A stretch of DNA of 51,516 bases. It comes from Planctomycetota bacterium. Its GTDB lineage: Bacteria; Planctomycetota; SZUA-567; JAFGGJ01. The stretch's first letter is position 1, and the number at the start of each line of letters is the position of its first letter. The notes under the pieces were generated by a model, which was given only the letters and a program-made list of their open reading frames with translations, searched no databases and was not told the DNA's origin. A program made the position numbers and the translations under genes. Shown here in pieces: positions 1 to 9,000 of this stretch. Location: positions 1 to 51,516 of the forward strand of contig JAFGGJ010000042.1 of assembly GCA_016930595.1 (NCBI GenBank), given 5' to 3'.

Positions 1-310
1 CGGTAGTCTCTGCTACCTCTTCGGAGAAGCCGGTTACCACACCTATTTATCCATTATTAACGTCATTCTTTTCGGTGAGGGGGACACTTACATCAGCGAG
101 GCTGGGTAACGGGTTTGGCCGCCTCGGGCCAGCCGAGACGGGTACAATCCGGCGATTCCCATTGCGCGTGTAGTTAGGCGGCAAAAGGGGCACTAACTGG
201 CACTTCCTGGCACTCAGTGGCACGGAAAGACGCCGGGGAGAAGGAACTGCCGCGACGCCGTAAGTCTTTGAAATATCGTGTAGTTGCGTGCGCGACAACG
301 ACTTACAGGA
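1..310. other. Window-edge intergenic region beside tRNA-Gly
   Basis: I see no convincing gene here. The only long frame, on minus, runs out of the tRNA 3' end and has no family-like content. The stretch holds the 10-bp-spaced GGCAC repeats, a 9-bp direct repeat CGTGTAGTT (167-175 and 277-285) and an inverted repeat GTAAGTC/GACTTAC (260-266 and 300-306). Repeats next to the 3' end of a tRNA gene are typical of integration sites, but no integrase is visible in the window. Confidence 0.5.
189..223. repeat. Four GGCAC repeats at exact 10-bp spacing
   Basis: GGCAC occurs at 189-193, 199-203, 209-213 and 219-223, and the first three copies are followed by T. Exact 10-bp phasing puts every copy on the same face of the helix, as in iteron or multimeric protein-binding arrays. 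The bound protein, if any, is unknown. Confidence 0.6.
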
Positions 311-385
311 TGGAGCGGGTGAAGGGATTCGAACCCTCGACATCCAGCTTGGGAAGCTAGCGCTCTACCTCTGAGCTACACCCGC
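311..385 (-). tRNA. tRNA-Gly (anticodon CCC)
   Basis: The minus strand folds as a complete tRNA with encoded CCA. The acceptor stem is GCGGGTG/CACCCGC with discriminator T, the D stem is GCTC/GAGC, the anticodon stem is CTAGC/GCTGG around loop TTCCCAA, and the T loop is TTCGAAT. Anticodon CCC reads the glycine codon GGG. A good promoter lies just upstream (408-435). Confidence 0.95.
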
Positions 386-407
386 TCTGCAGAATGCCGC
401 GGAATTC

Positions 408-435
408 ATCATACCTCAACAACAGAAAAGGTCAA
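408..435 (-). promoter_or_regulatory. Promoter of tRNA-Gly
   Basis: On the minus strand, -35 TTGACC (430-435), a 16-bp spacer and -10 TATGAT (408-413) would start transcription about 15 nt before the mature tRNA. The -35 hexamer overlaps the last bases of the DUF4870 gene. Confidence 0.75.
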
Positions 436-854
436 GCGGTTCCGGACCCGTCGACATTCTGGCTGCCAGTCTGTCCACCCATGACATCCGCAACCGGTTT
501 TCTGTGGGCAATAAAAGGAATACTCAACGGATACCTGTAGCGTTCCCCCGCATTAGCCTTGACGGCCCCGATAATCGTGACCACAATGTCGAAAATCACC
601 AGGCCTATCAACAGGGGAATTCCGATAACCACAAAAACCAGTAACAAAGCCACCACGCTGTATATCGTAATGGAAATCTGAAAGTTCAGCACTTCGGTGC
701 CCTGGTCGTCCACAAATTCCATCTCATCCTTCTTTATAAGCCACAGGACAAGCGGTCCCACAATGTTGCCGGCAGGGAAAAAACTTCCCGCGAAACTGGC
801 GAGATGACAGAACATGGCGAATTGCTTTTCTTCAGCTTTAGGAAGATCCGGCAT
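432..854 (-). CDS. DUF4870 (Tic20-like) membrane protein
   Basis: This small integral membrane protein has 140 residues. A short charged N-terminus is followed by hydrophobic segments at about 15-40, 62-80 and 80-100, then a polar tail. The pattern of a first membrane segment ending in KKDE, an LNFQI stretch, and closely packed last helices matches DUF4870, whose function is unknown. The ATG at 854 is preferred because GGAAAG sits 8 nt upstream. An in-frame GTG at 863 would put that element against the start. It is the last gene in this run of minus-strand genes; the 3' end overlaps the -35 of the tRNA promoter. Family call is firm, role unknown. Confidence 0.82.
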   Translation of the reverse strand: MPDLPKAEEKQFAMFCHLASFAGSFFPAGNIVGPLVLWLIKKDEMEFVDDQGTEVLNFQISITIYSVVALLLVFVVIGIPLLIGLVIFDIVVTIIGAVKANAGERYRYPLSIPFIAHRKPVADVMGGQTGSQNVDGSGTA

Positions 855-922
855 GTCGATCACTTTCCATGTTTATGCACGCGGGACAGGGCGTATGAAC
901 AAAGAGCCGAAACGTGCAGCCT

Positions 923-1576
923 TCAGGAATAGTCCTTCGAGTCCTGCCATTCCAGGCCTATTTCCTTGCGCAGGCCTTCCAGGACAGCGAGATAGTCTTC
1001 GCCCTGGCCCCTGCGATACAGGTTGTAGTGCACATGGCTCAGGTCCGAAAAATGCCGCAGTTTCTTCTGCGCTTTCAGGCCTTCGCTTTCCAGTATCGGT
1101 TCGACAGTACCCATCTCGAGAACAGAGCAGTAGATGATCTTGTGATCGTCCAGAAACAGCTCTTCGCCGCCGTCTTCCGGCGTCATCGAACCAAAACCGA
1201 CCATGCCATCATGGCAGAAAAGATGGATATGCCTGTCGAACACCTCCAGCATCTTGGTCTTCGGCACCGGTGGACTCATCCACACGTCAGCCATCGAATA
1301 ACCCTGCTCGCCCGGAGCGGGCACTTCGATGATAACCGAAACCCAGTCCGGCAGGACAGACGCAAGGCGCTTGTAAAGCGCCGCGACTTTTTCTATGGAA
1401 ACAACCACCGTGTACTGGTAATGAGGATACTCGTCCTCGGTAATATAGGCCACTTCGTACGCCTGGGCCTGACGGTAATTCTCCCCTTCCACCATTTCTA
1501 TCCCGATCGGATAGAAAAACTTGCCGCTCGCATCACGCTTCAGCGTCTTGCGCTGCTCACCCCCATCAAGGCTCAT
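923..1576 (-). CDS. Hypothetical protein, probably cytosolic
   Basis: I do not recognise this 217-residue protein. It has no signal peptide or membrane helix. It is a mixed alpha/beta sequence with many aromatics (YPHYQYTVVVS at about 51-60; HIHLFCHDGMVGFGS at about 116-130) and ends in DSKDYS. The ATG at 1576 is chosen for the GGGAG element 5 nt upstream. Another in-frame ATG at 1588 adds four residues (MGDD) but has a poor ribosome site. The gene follows the alpha/beta hydrolase stop at 1599 by about 20 nt and is probably the tail of the rph-lepA-lepB operon. No function is proposed. Confidence 0.7.
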   Translation of the reverse strand: MSLDGGEQRKTLKRDASGKFFYPIGIEMVEGENYRQAQAYEVAYITEDEYPHYQYTVVVSIEKVAALYKRLASVLPDWVSVIIEVPAPGEQGYSMADVWMSPPVPKTKMLEVFDRHIHLFCHDGMVGFGSMTPEDGGEELFLDDHKIIYCSVLEMGTVEPILESEGLKAQKKLRHFSDLSHVHYNLYRRGQGEDYLAVLEGLRKEIGLEWQDSKDYS

Positions 1577-1598
1577 ATCATCTCCCATGCGAGCTATT

Positions 1599-2663
1599 CT
1601 ACAGTCGCGCACTTCCGGCGCCAGTGCCGGAAACAAAGGCGTCAAGCGCCCGGAAAACGTCCGCCTGCGCCGACAGGCCATAGTAATTGTGATTGGCGCC
1701 GGCAACAGTGTAAATTTCGGCAGGATTCTTTCCGCCGCCCACAAGCTTCTGGAAGTACTTCCCCGAAGCACCGGCTTCCGGGTCTTTTTCACCCCACACG
1801 AAAACCATCTTGCCATCATATGCCGCCAGCGCAGCCGGAATATCGCGGCTGCTGAGTTTCAGGTTCCTGCCGTCTGCCACGGCTTCATCTCTTGCCGATA
1901 TTGCCTTTCCGACGCCCCCCACGCTGATTTCCCCTTTCAGAAGCCTGCGCCAGGTGGAAAAGCGGCAGGCTTTCTTCATATAACCGGCCAACTGCCACAA
2001 AGACCGCCGCAACCGCATACTCCCTGTCCTGGCTTCCTGGTAGGGCAGCGCGCTCATCGCCAGGACACCGGCGATATTCCGTGGAGACAGCGCAGCCGCG
2101 GCAAGCACTATGTTTGCGCCTGAACACAGGCCTGTCAGCAGGATTCTGGAAATACCCCGCGCACGTAACCAGTCCCCCGCCAGAAGCACCGAATCTATCA
2201 TTGTGTCGATATCGGCCGAAGCATACGTTCCTTCACTTTCGCCCCGCCCCGGCAGGTCGAAGTTGAGGGCAGCCATGCCGTGCAGGGCCGTCCTGCGCGC
2301 CATCCGAACAAGCAGTCTGGCAGGACCCATGCGGCTGGTACCCCAGCCGTGGACCAAGATCAGGCTGCTGTTGCCCATCGACAAACCGCCGGCCGGCAGC
2401 GTCAAAACGCCTCTCAAACGAGTTGCATCGCCGGGGCCGGTAAATTCAACCGGCCGTTCGGTTATTTTCAGCGAAGCATCGGTGTCAAAAGGCGGACCAG
2501 CGTCGGCCTGCGGCGCCGGGATTGAAACAAGATCTGCCAGAAGAGCGTCAGCCATTTCACGTTTCGCTGTTCTTGTCGGCTGGAGCTTCGGCACCGTCTG
2601 TAACACGCCGGCGGAGAGCAGTATCAAGAGCGAAATTCCTGCCGAGATACAAATTGCGCGCAT
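1599..2663 (-). CDS. Membrane-anchored or exported alpha/beta hydrolase
   Basis: This is a serine-aminopeptidase-like alpha/beta hydrolase of up to 354 residues. The oxyanion strand gives HGWG (105-108). The nucleophile elbow reads GLCSG (178-182), with cysteine where serine is usual, as in dienelactone hydrolases. A candidate acid is D294 (GEKD) and a candidate histidine is H325 (GANH). The N-terminus has a hydrophobic segment (about 8-20) suggesting a signal anchor. That start overlaps the lptB 3' end by 107 bp in another frame. A second ATG at 2555, 2 nt after the lptB stop, would give a cytosolic 318-residue form. The hydrophobic N-terminus is unlikely by chance, so I list the longer form. 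The substrate is unknown. Confidence 0.8.
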   Translation of the reverse strand: MRAICISAGISLLILLSAGVLQTVPKLQPTRTAKREMADALLADLVSIPAPQADAGPPFDTDASLKITERPVEFTGPGDATRLRGVLTLPAGGLSMGNSSLILVHGWGTSRMGPARLLVRMARRTALHGMAALNFDLPGRGESEGTYASADIDTMIDSVLLAGDWLRARGISRILLTGLCSGANIVLAAAALSPRNIAGVLAMSALPYQEARTGSMRLRRSLWQLAGYMKKACRFSTWRRLLKGEISVGGVGKAISARDEAVADGRNLKLSSRDIPAALAAYDGKMVFVWGEKDPEAGASGKYFQKLVGGGKNPAEIYTVAGANHNYYGLSAQADVFRALDAFVSGTGAGSARL

Positions 2664-3372
2664 CTTCGCTGGCGGCCAGATCCTCCGGCGTGCCTTCCAG
2701 CCAGATACTTCCCTCTTCCATAATGTAGGAGCGTTCCGTTATGGCCAGGGTTTCCCTAACGTTATGATCGGTAAGCAGCACTGCGATACCGCGCCGGCGC
2801 AGTCCGAAAATCACTTCCTGGAGGTCGTCCACAGTCACGGGGTCTATGCCGGCGAAAGGCTCGTCGAAAAGGAGAACAGACGGTCTGGAAAGAAGAGCCC
2901 TTGCCACTTCCAGGCGTCTCCGTTCACCACCGCTGAGAACGCCGGCCCGACTTCTTCTCAGATGCGTTAATCCGAATTCACCCATGGCTTCCCCGACCTT
3001 TTTCCTGTCGGCGCCAATGGCTTCGACTGCAATCAGAAGGTTGTCTTCAACTGAAACGTCTTTAAAGATAGAGGGCTCCTGCGGCAGGTATCCGATACCG
3101 ACCTGAGCCCGCCGGTACATGGGCAGTCTGCTGATATCGTCGCCGCGATAGAACACCTGTCCAGCCAAGGGCCTGACGAGGCCCACGATCATCCTGAAGG
3201 TGGTGGTCTTGCCAGCCCCGTTGCGTCCCAGCAGTCCCACCACTTCACCCCGGTACAACTTTATGTCAACGCCTTTAACCACGAGGCGGCCGCCGTAGGA
3301 TTTCTTGAGTCCACGCGCTTCCAGGACAGGACCGGCGACCGACATTTCTGGGGGGAGGTCTTGACCGGTCAT
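2557..3372 (-). CDS. lptB: LPS export ABC transporter ATPase LptB
   Basis: This is the ATPase of the Lpt machine that extracts lipopolysaccharide from the inner membrane. In 271 residues it has Walker A GRNGAGKTT (49-57), the LptB-typical YLPQEPSIF (95-103), signature LSGGE (146-150), Walker B LLFDEP (167-172) and switch H203. The family is about 240 residues; here there are short N- and C-terminal extensions past the usual YLG-NF end. The start at 3372 is chosen because its ATGA overlaps the lepB stop and AGGTGG lies just upstream; an in-frame start at 3414 would overlap lepB by 46 bp. It is translationally coupled to lepB. No lptA, lptC or lptFG gene is in the window. Confidence 0.93.
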   Translation of the reverse strand: MTGQDLPPEMSVAGPVLEARGLKKSYGGRLVVKGVDIKLYRGEVVGLLGRNGAGKTTTFRMIVGLVRPLAGQVFYRGDDISRLPMYRRAQVGIGYLPQEPSIFKDVSVEDNLLIAVEAIGADRKKVGEAMGEFGLTHLRRSRAGVLSGGERRRLEVARALLSRPSVLLFDEPFAGIDPVTVDDLQEVIFGLRRRGIAVLLTDHNVRETLAITERSYIMEEGSIWLEGTPEDLAASEDARNLYLGRNFALDTALRRRVTDGAEAPADKNSET

Positions 3373-4781
3373 TTTATCCACCTGATCCTGTCCAGGGGCC
3401 AGAAGACGAACCATGCCCGTCCCACAAGGTCTTCCCTCTTTATGGATCCCCAGTACCGCGAATCCTTGCTGGAAGGAGAATTATCGCCGAGGAAGAAATA
3501 TTCGTCGCCGCCAAGCTTGTAGAACTCGCCGAACGCACTCCTCGACATGGCACCATGCTCGCCGGAAGGTTCCGTCGTGTAGTAGATATCCCGGTCAATG
3601 GAGACACGTTCAAACACCGTCGTTCCCCGGCCGACGGTTATGGTAACCGAAGAAGATTCCTTGAGGTTCTCCGCCGGCCGTCTCAACGGTTTCATCTCTT
3701 TGCGCCAGACCTTCGCCCCATCCCAGTAAACAACCAGCGTGCTGTCCCAGAACGCGAGTCTGAGCCCATAGTGGCGCCCGGTTACGTTGACCTTGATAGT
3801 CTCCTGCGAATCCCCCGGCCCCGCCCCCCCGACGACAACGGTGCCGGAGTTCGGAATAAAGCGCGCCCAGAAACACCTGCCCCGAGTTTCCAGGCTGAGC
3901 TTCACATCCCCGCCCCTGTCACCGTCTCCTTTCCACACGGCTTCAGCGGCAAGGTCGTTGACGGACACCTCGTCCCTCGTCCTCCATGGATATCTCTCGC
4001 GAAACGGCCTTTCCCTCATCATGTTTTCCTTCAACACGTTGAAATCAAAAGGCCGGTCCCGTTCCTTGTCGCACGCAGGGCAGTTGATCCACGTATGCGC
4101 AGTGTCCACCGGTGCGAACACCCCCGAATTGCATACCGGGCAGTCGTATAACCTGTAGGCGCGGCGCAGGTATATGTTGGTCAGGCGGACGCCGCGCTGC
4201 GACCCGTCGTAACGAACGGCAGTCGGCCCGGCATCTTCCGCATCATTGGTGACCACAAGACCATCGTCCCCCATTATCCAGGCCTCGATCGGACCTTTCT
4301 CGACTATCCACGGCCAGTGACGTCTTTCGACCGGATCGGCAAAATTACCGTCATAGAGCCTGTGCCACAGCACCTGCTGGAGCTCTTCCGGCTTCCGCAC
4401 AATTTCACCATTGGCAAAAACGTCACCGTCACATATTTCAATGGTTTCCCCGGGGAGACCAGCCAGCCGTTTGACCAGGCGTTTTTTCTTCTCACCGGGC
4501 TCCTTGTGATAGAAAACCACGACGTCCCAGCGTTTCGGGTCGCCGCCCACGCGCCTCGAATACGAAAACTTCCCGGCGAATATCCTGTCGCCGTAGCCCT
4601 CGCGCCCGATCAGAGTGGGCTCCATGGACCCGGTCGGTATCTGAAAAGGCTCCATGACAAAAAACCTGAGGCTCAGTGCGACACAGGCCGCGATCATGAA
4701 ATTGCGAAAGCCTTTCAGCCCCGCCGATTTCCGTCCAGTGTCCTTGCCCCCGCCGCCGGGCTGTTTACCGGTATCTCCCAT
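3369..4781 (-). CDS. lepB: Signal peptidase I with large inserted zinc-ribbon/beta-sandwich region
   Basis: This leader peptidase cleaves signal peptides on the outer face of the inner membrane. It has one N-terminal membrane helix (about 27-42), the nucleophile S52 in PTGSMEPTL, general base K104 in VKRLAGLPGE, and the C-terminal GDN box (FFLGDNSPSSKDSRYWG). At about 470 residues it is far longer than most family members. Between the lysine box and the GDN box lie about 300 residues, including C214/C217 and C234/C237 (CPVC...CPAC), a probable zinc ribbon, then a strand-rich segment (about 260-400) resembling a concanavalin-like sandwich. The ATG at 4781 has GAGG 9-10 nt upstream; an upstream TTG (4790) overlaps the lepA stop. 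It follows lepA as in many bacteria. Confidence 0.93.
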   Translation of the reverse strand: MGDTGKQPGGGGKDTGRKSAGLKGFRNFMIAACVALSLRFFVMEPFQIPTGSMEPTLIGREGYGDRIFAGKFSYSRRVGGDPKRWDVVVFYHKEPGEKKKRLVKRLAGLPGETIEICDGDVFANGEIVRKPEELQQVLWHRLYDGNFADPVERRHWPWIVEKGPIEAWIMGDDGLVVTNDAEDAGPTAVRYDGSQRGVRLTNIYLRRAYRLYDCPVCNSGVFAPVDTAHTWINCPACDKERDRPFDFNVLKENMMRERPFRERYPWRTRDEVSVNDLAAEAVWKGDGDRGGDVKLSLETRGRCFWARFIPNSGTVVVGGAGPGDSQETIKVNVTGRHYGLRLAFWDSTLVVYWDGAKVWRKEMKPLRRPAENLKESSSVTITVGRGTTVFERVSIDRDIYYTTEPSGEHGAMSRSAFGEFYKLGGDEYFFLGDNSPSSKDSRYWGSIKREDLVGRAWFVFWPLDRIRWIK

Positions 4782-4786
4782 GTCAT

Positions 4787-6586
<1,800 letters not shown>

Positions 6587-7525
6587 CCGGCCGCTCCGAT
6601 GATACCGGCGCTGTCCCCGAGGGTCGCCGGCACAATTCTTATCTCGTCCCTTGGCGGGAAAAGCGCCCGGTCCCGCATGAAGGCTTCCGCCGGGCCGAGA
6701 ATCAGCTCCCCGGCCTCCGCCAGCCCGCCGCCGACTACAATGACTTCCGGGTCCACCACGTTCGCGATATTGACAAAACCGATGCCTAGCGCACGACCGG
6801 CCTCCGCCAGCACCGCCTTCATAGCATCATCGCCGGCGGCGGCCGCTTCGGCCACGTGCCTGCTTGCGACCCGCTCCAGCGGAACGCCGTTAAGGTCGCT
6901 GCGGCCCTCTTTCTGCAGAACCTCCGCAGCCCGCCTGGCTACAGCTGTGGCACTGGCATACTGTTCAAGACACCCCCTGGCGCCACACCCGCACACCGGC
7001 CCTTGCGGGTCAATCACCATGTGACCCACGTGCCCCCCCGTGTAATGCGGGCCGCGCAGGATTTTGCCGTTCAGGACTATTCCTCCGCCCACCCCGGTCC
7101 CGAGCGTGAACATCACCATGCTTCGGGCACCGCGGGCGGCGCCCATCCAGTACTCTCCGAAACAGGCTGCGTTCGCATCACCTTCCAGAAACGTCGGGCG
7201 ACCGGTTTTCTCCACGACCCGGGCCGTCACCGGGTAATTCTCGAACCCGGGCAGGTTGGGTGTCCAGACGATGACACCGGTTTCCGAGTTCAGGGGTCCG
7301 GGCGAACCGATCCCTATTGCACTCAGCCGCTTCCCCTCGAGGCCGACGGAATGCGCCGCCTGTTTAATGATTTCAGCCATCACATCCATGACAGCGTCGG
7401 GGCCTGCGTCCTTCGGCGTTGCCATCTTTACTATGCCGCCGTGCAGCACTCCCGCCTCGTCCACGATGCCCGCGCGCACATTCGTGCCGCCGAGGTCGAC
7501 GCCCGCGAAGAAACTGCGTCCTCCA

Positions 7526-8131
7526 TCACTTTCGGCCATCACCGGTCTCTTTCCTAAGGTACTCCGCGAGCTTCACCAACGCCCTTACGCGGTGGCTTAC
7601 TTTCGCCTTGCCCGCCGGGTCTTCGGCGAACGTCCTACCCAATTCCGGGGAATAGAACAACGGATCATACCCGAAACCACCTGTACCTGCCGGAGCATCG
7701 AGTATCCGCCCGCCGGTTTCGCCCCGAAAAAACACCGTCTCGCGGCCCGGTTCAGCCATGGCGATCATGCATACGAACCTCGCCGTACGCAGTTCCACGG
7801 GTATCCCTTCAAGCTCTTTCAAAAGCTTCGCGTTGTTCGCTGCATAGCCGCTGTTTTCACCGGCATACCGGGCGCTCCTTATCCCCGGCAGCCCACCCAG
7901 CGCGTCCACCTCCAGTCCGGAATCGTCCGCGAACGCCGCTTTGCCGAGAGCCCGGGCCACCGTCTCAGCCTTTATCGCCGCGTTTCCCTCGAAAGTGAGC
8001 GCATCCTCCGGCGGCAGCGCTCCTCCAAAACCTGCGTCCTTCATGCCGATAATTTCCACTCCGACACCGTCCAGAGCAGCGCTTATCTCCTTCAGCTTGT
8101 CAATATTCCCGGTTGCCGCAACCAGCTTCAA
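7526..8131 (-). CDS. rdgB: XTP/dITP diphosphatase (RdgB/HAM1)
   Basis: This 201-residue enzyme cleans the nucleotide pool by hydrolysing non-canonical purine triphosphates (XTP, dITP) to monophosphate and pyrophosphate. The N-terminal signature TGNxxK (residues 7-12), the catalytic FADDSGLEVDALGGLPG and the later GGFGYDPLF and SHR elements are all present. The start is a TTG at 8131 whose bases overlap the rph stop (TTGA). Only this start gives the family-typical MKLVAATGN N-terminus. rph-rdgB pairing is common in bacteria. Confidence 0.96.
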   Translation of the reverse strand: MKLVAATGNIDKLKEISAALDGVGVEIIGMKDAGFGGALPPEDALTFEGNAAIKAETVARALGKAAFADDSGLEVDALGGLPGIRSARYAGENSGYAANNAKLLKELEGIPVELRTARFVCMIAMAEPGRETVFFRGETGGRILDAPAGTGGFGYDPLFYSPELGRTFAEDPAGKAKVSHRVRALVKLAEYLRKETGDGRK

Positions 8132-8865
8132 TCCCGCGGGCCTTTCCCTATGCGCCTGAGTACCTGCTCCCCGAGGGCCTCGCGCTGCCCGGTCAGGACT
8201 TCCCCGATGCCCGCTTCGGCCGACGCGATGAACTTCTCAAGCACATCCCTGCCGAACGGCTCCCCTTCCGCCGTGCCCTGCAATTCCACAAAACGCCCTT
8301 CATCATCCATTACGACGTTCATGTCCACTTCCGCCCGGGAGTCCTGGTCATAATCCAGGTCGACAGCGACACCGCCGTCCACCATGCCGACGCTGATTGC
8401 GCCGATCATCCGTACCAGGGGCACGCCCTTGATGAGTCCCTTATCCTCCATCCAGATCATCGCGTCCACAAGGGCCAGCATGCCTCCGTTTATGGACGTC
8501 GTTCTCGTACCGCCGTCGGCCTGGAGCACGTCGCAGTCGATAACTACGGTCCGCTCGCCAAAATAGCCTGTTTCCACCGCGGCTCTCAGCGATCTGCCGA
8601 TAAGCCTCTGTATCTCCAGACCGCGGCTATCCGGTTTATCGCCTGGACGGCTCCGCTTCCTGCGGTCATGCGTGGCTCTCGGCAGCATGGAATATTCCGC
8701 TGTAAGCCACCCGCGCCCGCTGCCCACCAGGAAATCCGGCACGGTGTCCGTCACGCTGGCCGTGCACAAGACTTCCGTGTATCCGGACTTGACGAGGCAG
8801 CTTCCCTCGGCGTAGCGGTTCACGTTTCTCTCGAACACCAACGGTCTTATCCTGCTCTCGCCCAT
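8128..8865 (-). CDS. rph: Ribonuclease PH
   Basis: RNase PH trims tRNA 3' ends phosphorolytically. The 245-residue product contains RPL near the N-terminus, YSMLPRATHDR(R)KR, the RGLEIQRLIGRSLRA motif and the DCDVLQADGGTRTTSINGG active-site block typical of the family. The ATG at 8865 is chosen because GGAGG lies 4 nt upstream. An in-frame ATG at 8889 would be only 2-3 nt from the predicted transcription start. It is the first gene of an operon with a strong promoter at 8898-8926, and its stop overlaps the rdgB TTG start. Confidence 0.96.
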   Translation of the reverse strand: MGESRIRPLVFERNVNRYAEGSCLVKSGYTEVLCTASVTDTVPDFLVGSGRGWLTAEYSMLPRATHDRRKRSRPGDKPDSRGLEIQRLIGRSLRAAVETGYFGERTVVIDCDVLQADGGTRTTSINGGMLALVDAMIWMEDKGLIKGVPLVRMIGAISVGMVDGGVAVDLDYDQDSRAEVDMNVVMDDEGRFVELQGTAEGEPFGRDVLEKFIASAEAGIGEVLTGQREALGEQVLRRIGKGPRD

Positions 8866-8897
8866 GCAGCCTCCGGCGCCTGCGGCCATTATGGACT

Positions 8898-8926
8898 ATT
8901 GTACCCGCTCCACCGCGTTACGCCAA
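8898..8926 (-). promoter_or_regulatory. Promoter of the rph-rdgB-ROK-lepA-lepB-lptB operon
   Basis: -35 TTGGCG (8921-8926), a 17-bp spacer and -10 TACAAT (8898-8903) on minus predict a start near 8891 and a leader of about 26 nt before the rph ATG. No other clear promoter is seen down to the hydrolase gene, consistent with one long transcript. Confidence 0.75.
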
Positions 8927-9000
8927 GCCGGCAGCCGCCACCGGGGACAGTCCCCGCCGGCGGGCAGCAGATCCTTCGCGCGGACCGCACGCCGGGATAT

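Noticed and set aside
47-343. 98-codon frame on minus ending beside tRNA-Gly
   Set aside because: It begins inside the tRNA gene and its N-terminus (SRVRIPSPAP type) is a well-known artefact of reading through tRNA; no family content follows.
2110-2970. 286-codon frame on plus opposite the hydrolase and lptB
   Set aside because: Shadow of lptB and the hydrolase; no promoter, ribosome site or family match.
8941-8956. Palindrome CGGGGACAGTCCCCG as a terminator of the DUF5107 gene
   Set aside because: No T-run follows on minus and the loop is too small; GC-rich chance palindrome more likely.
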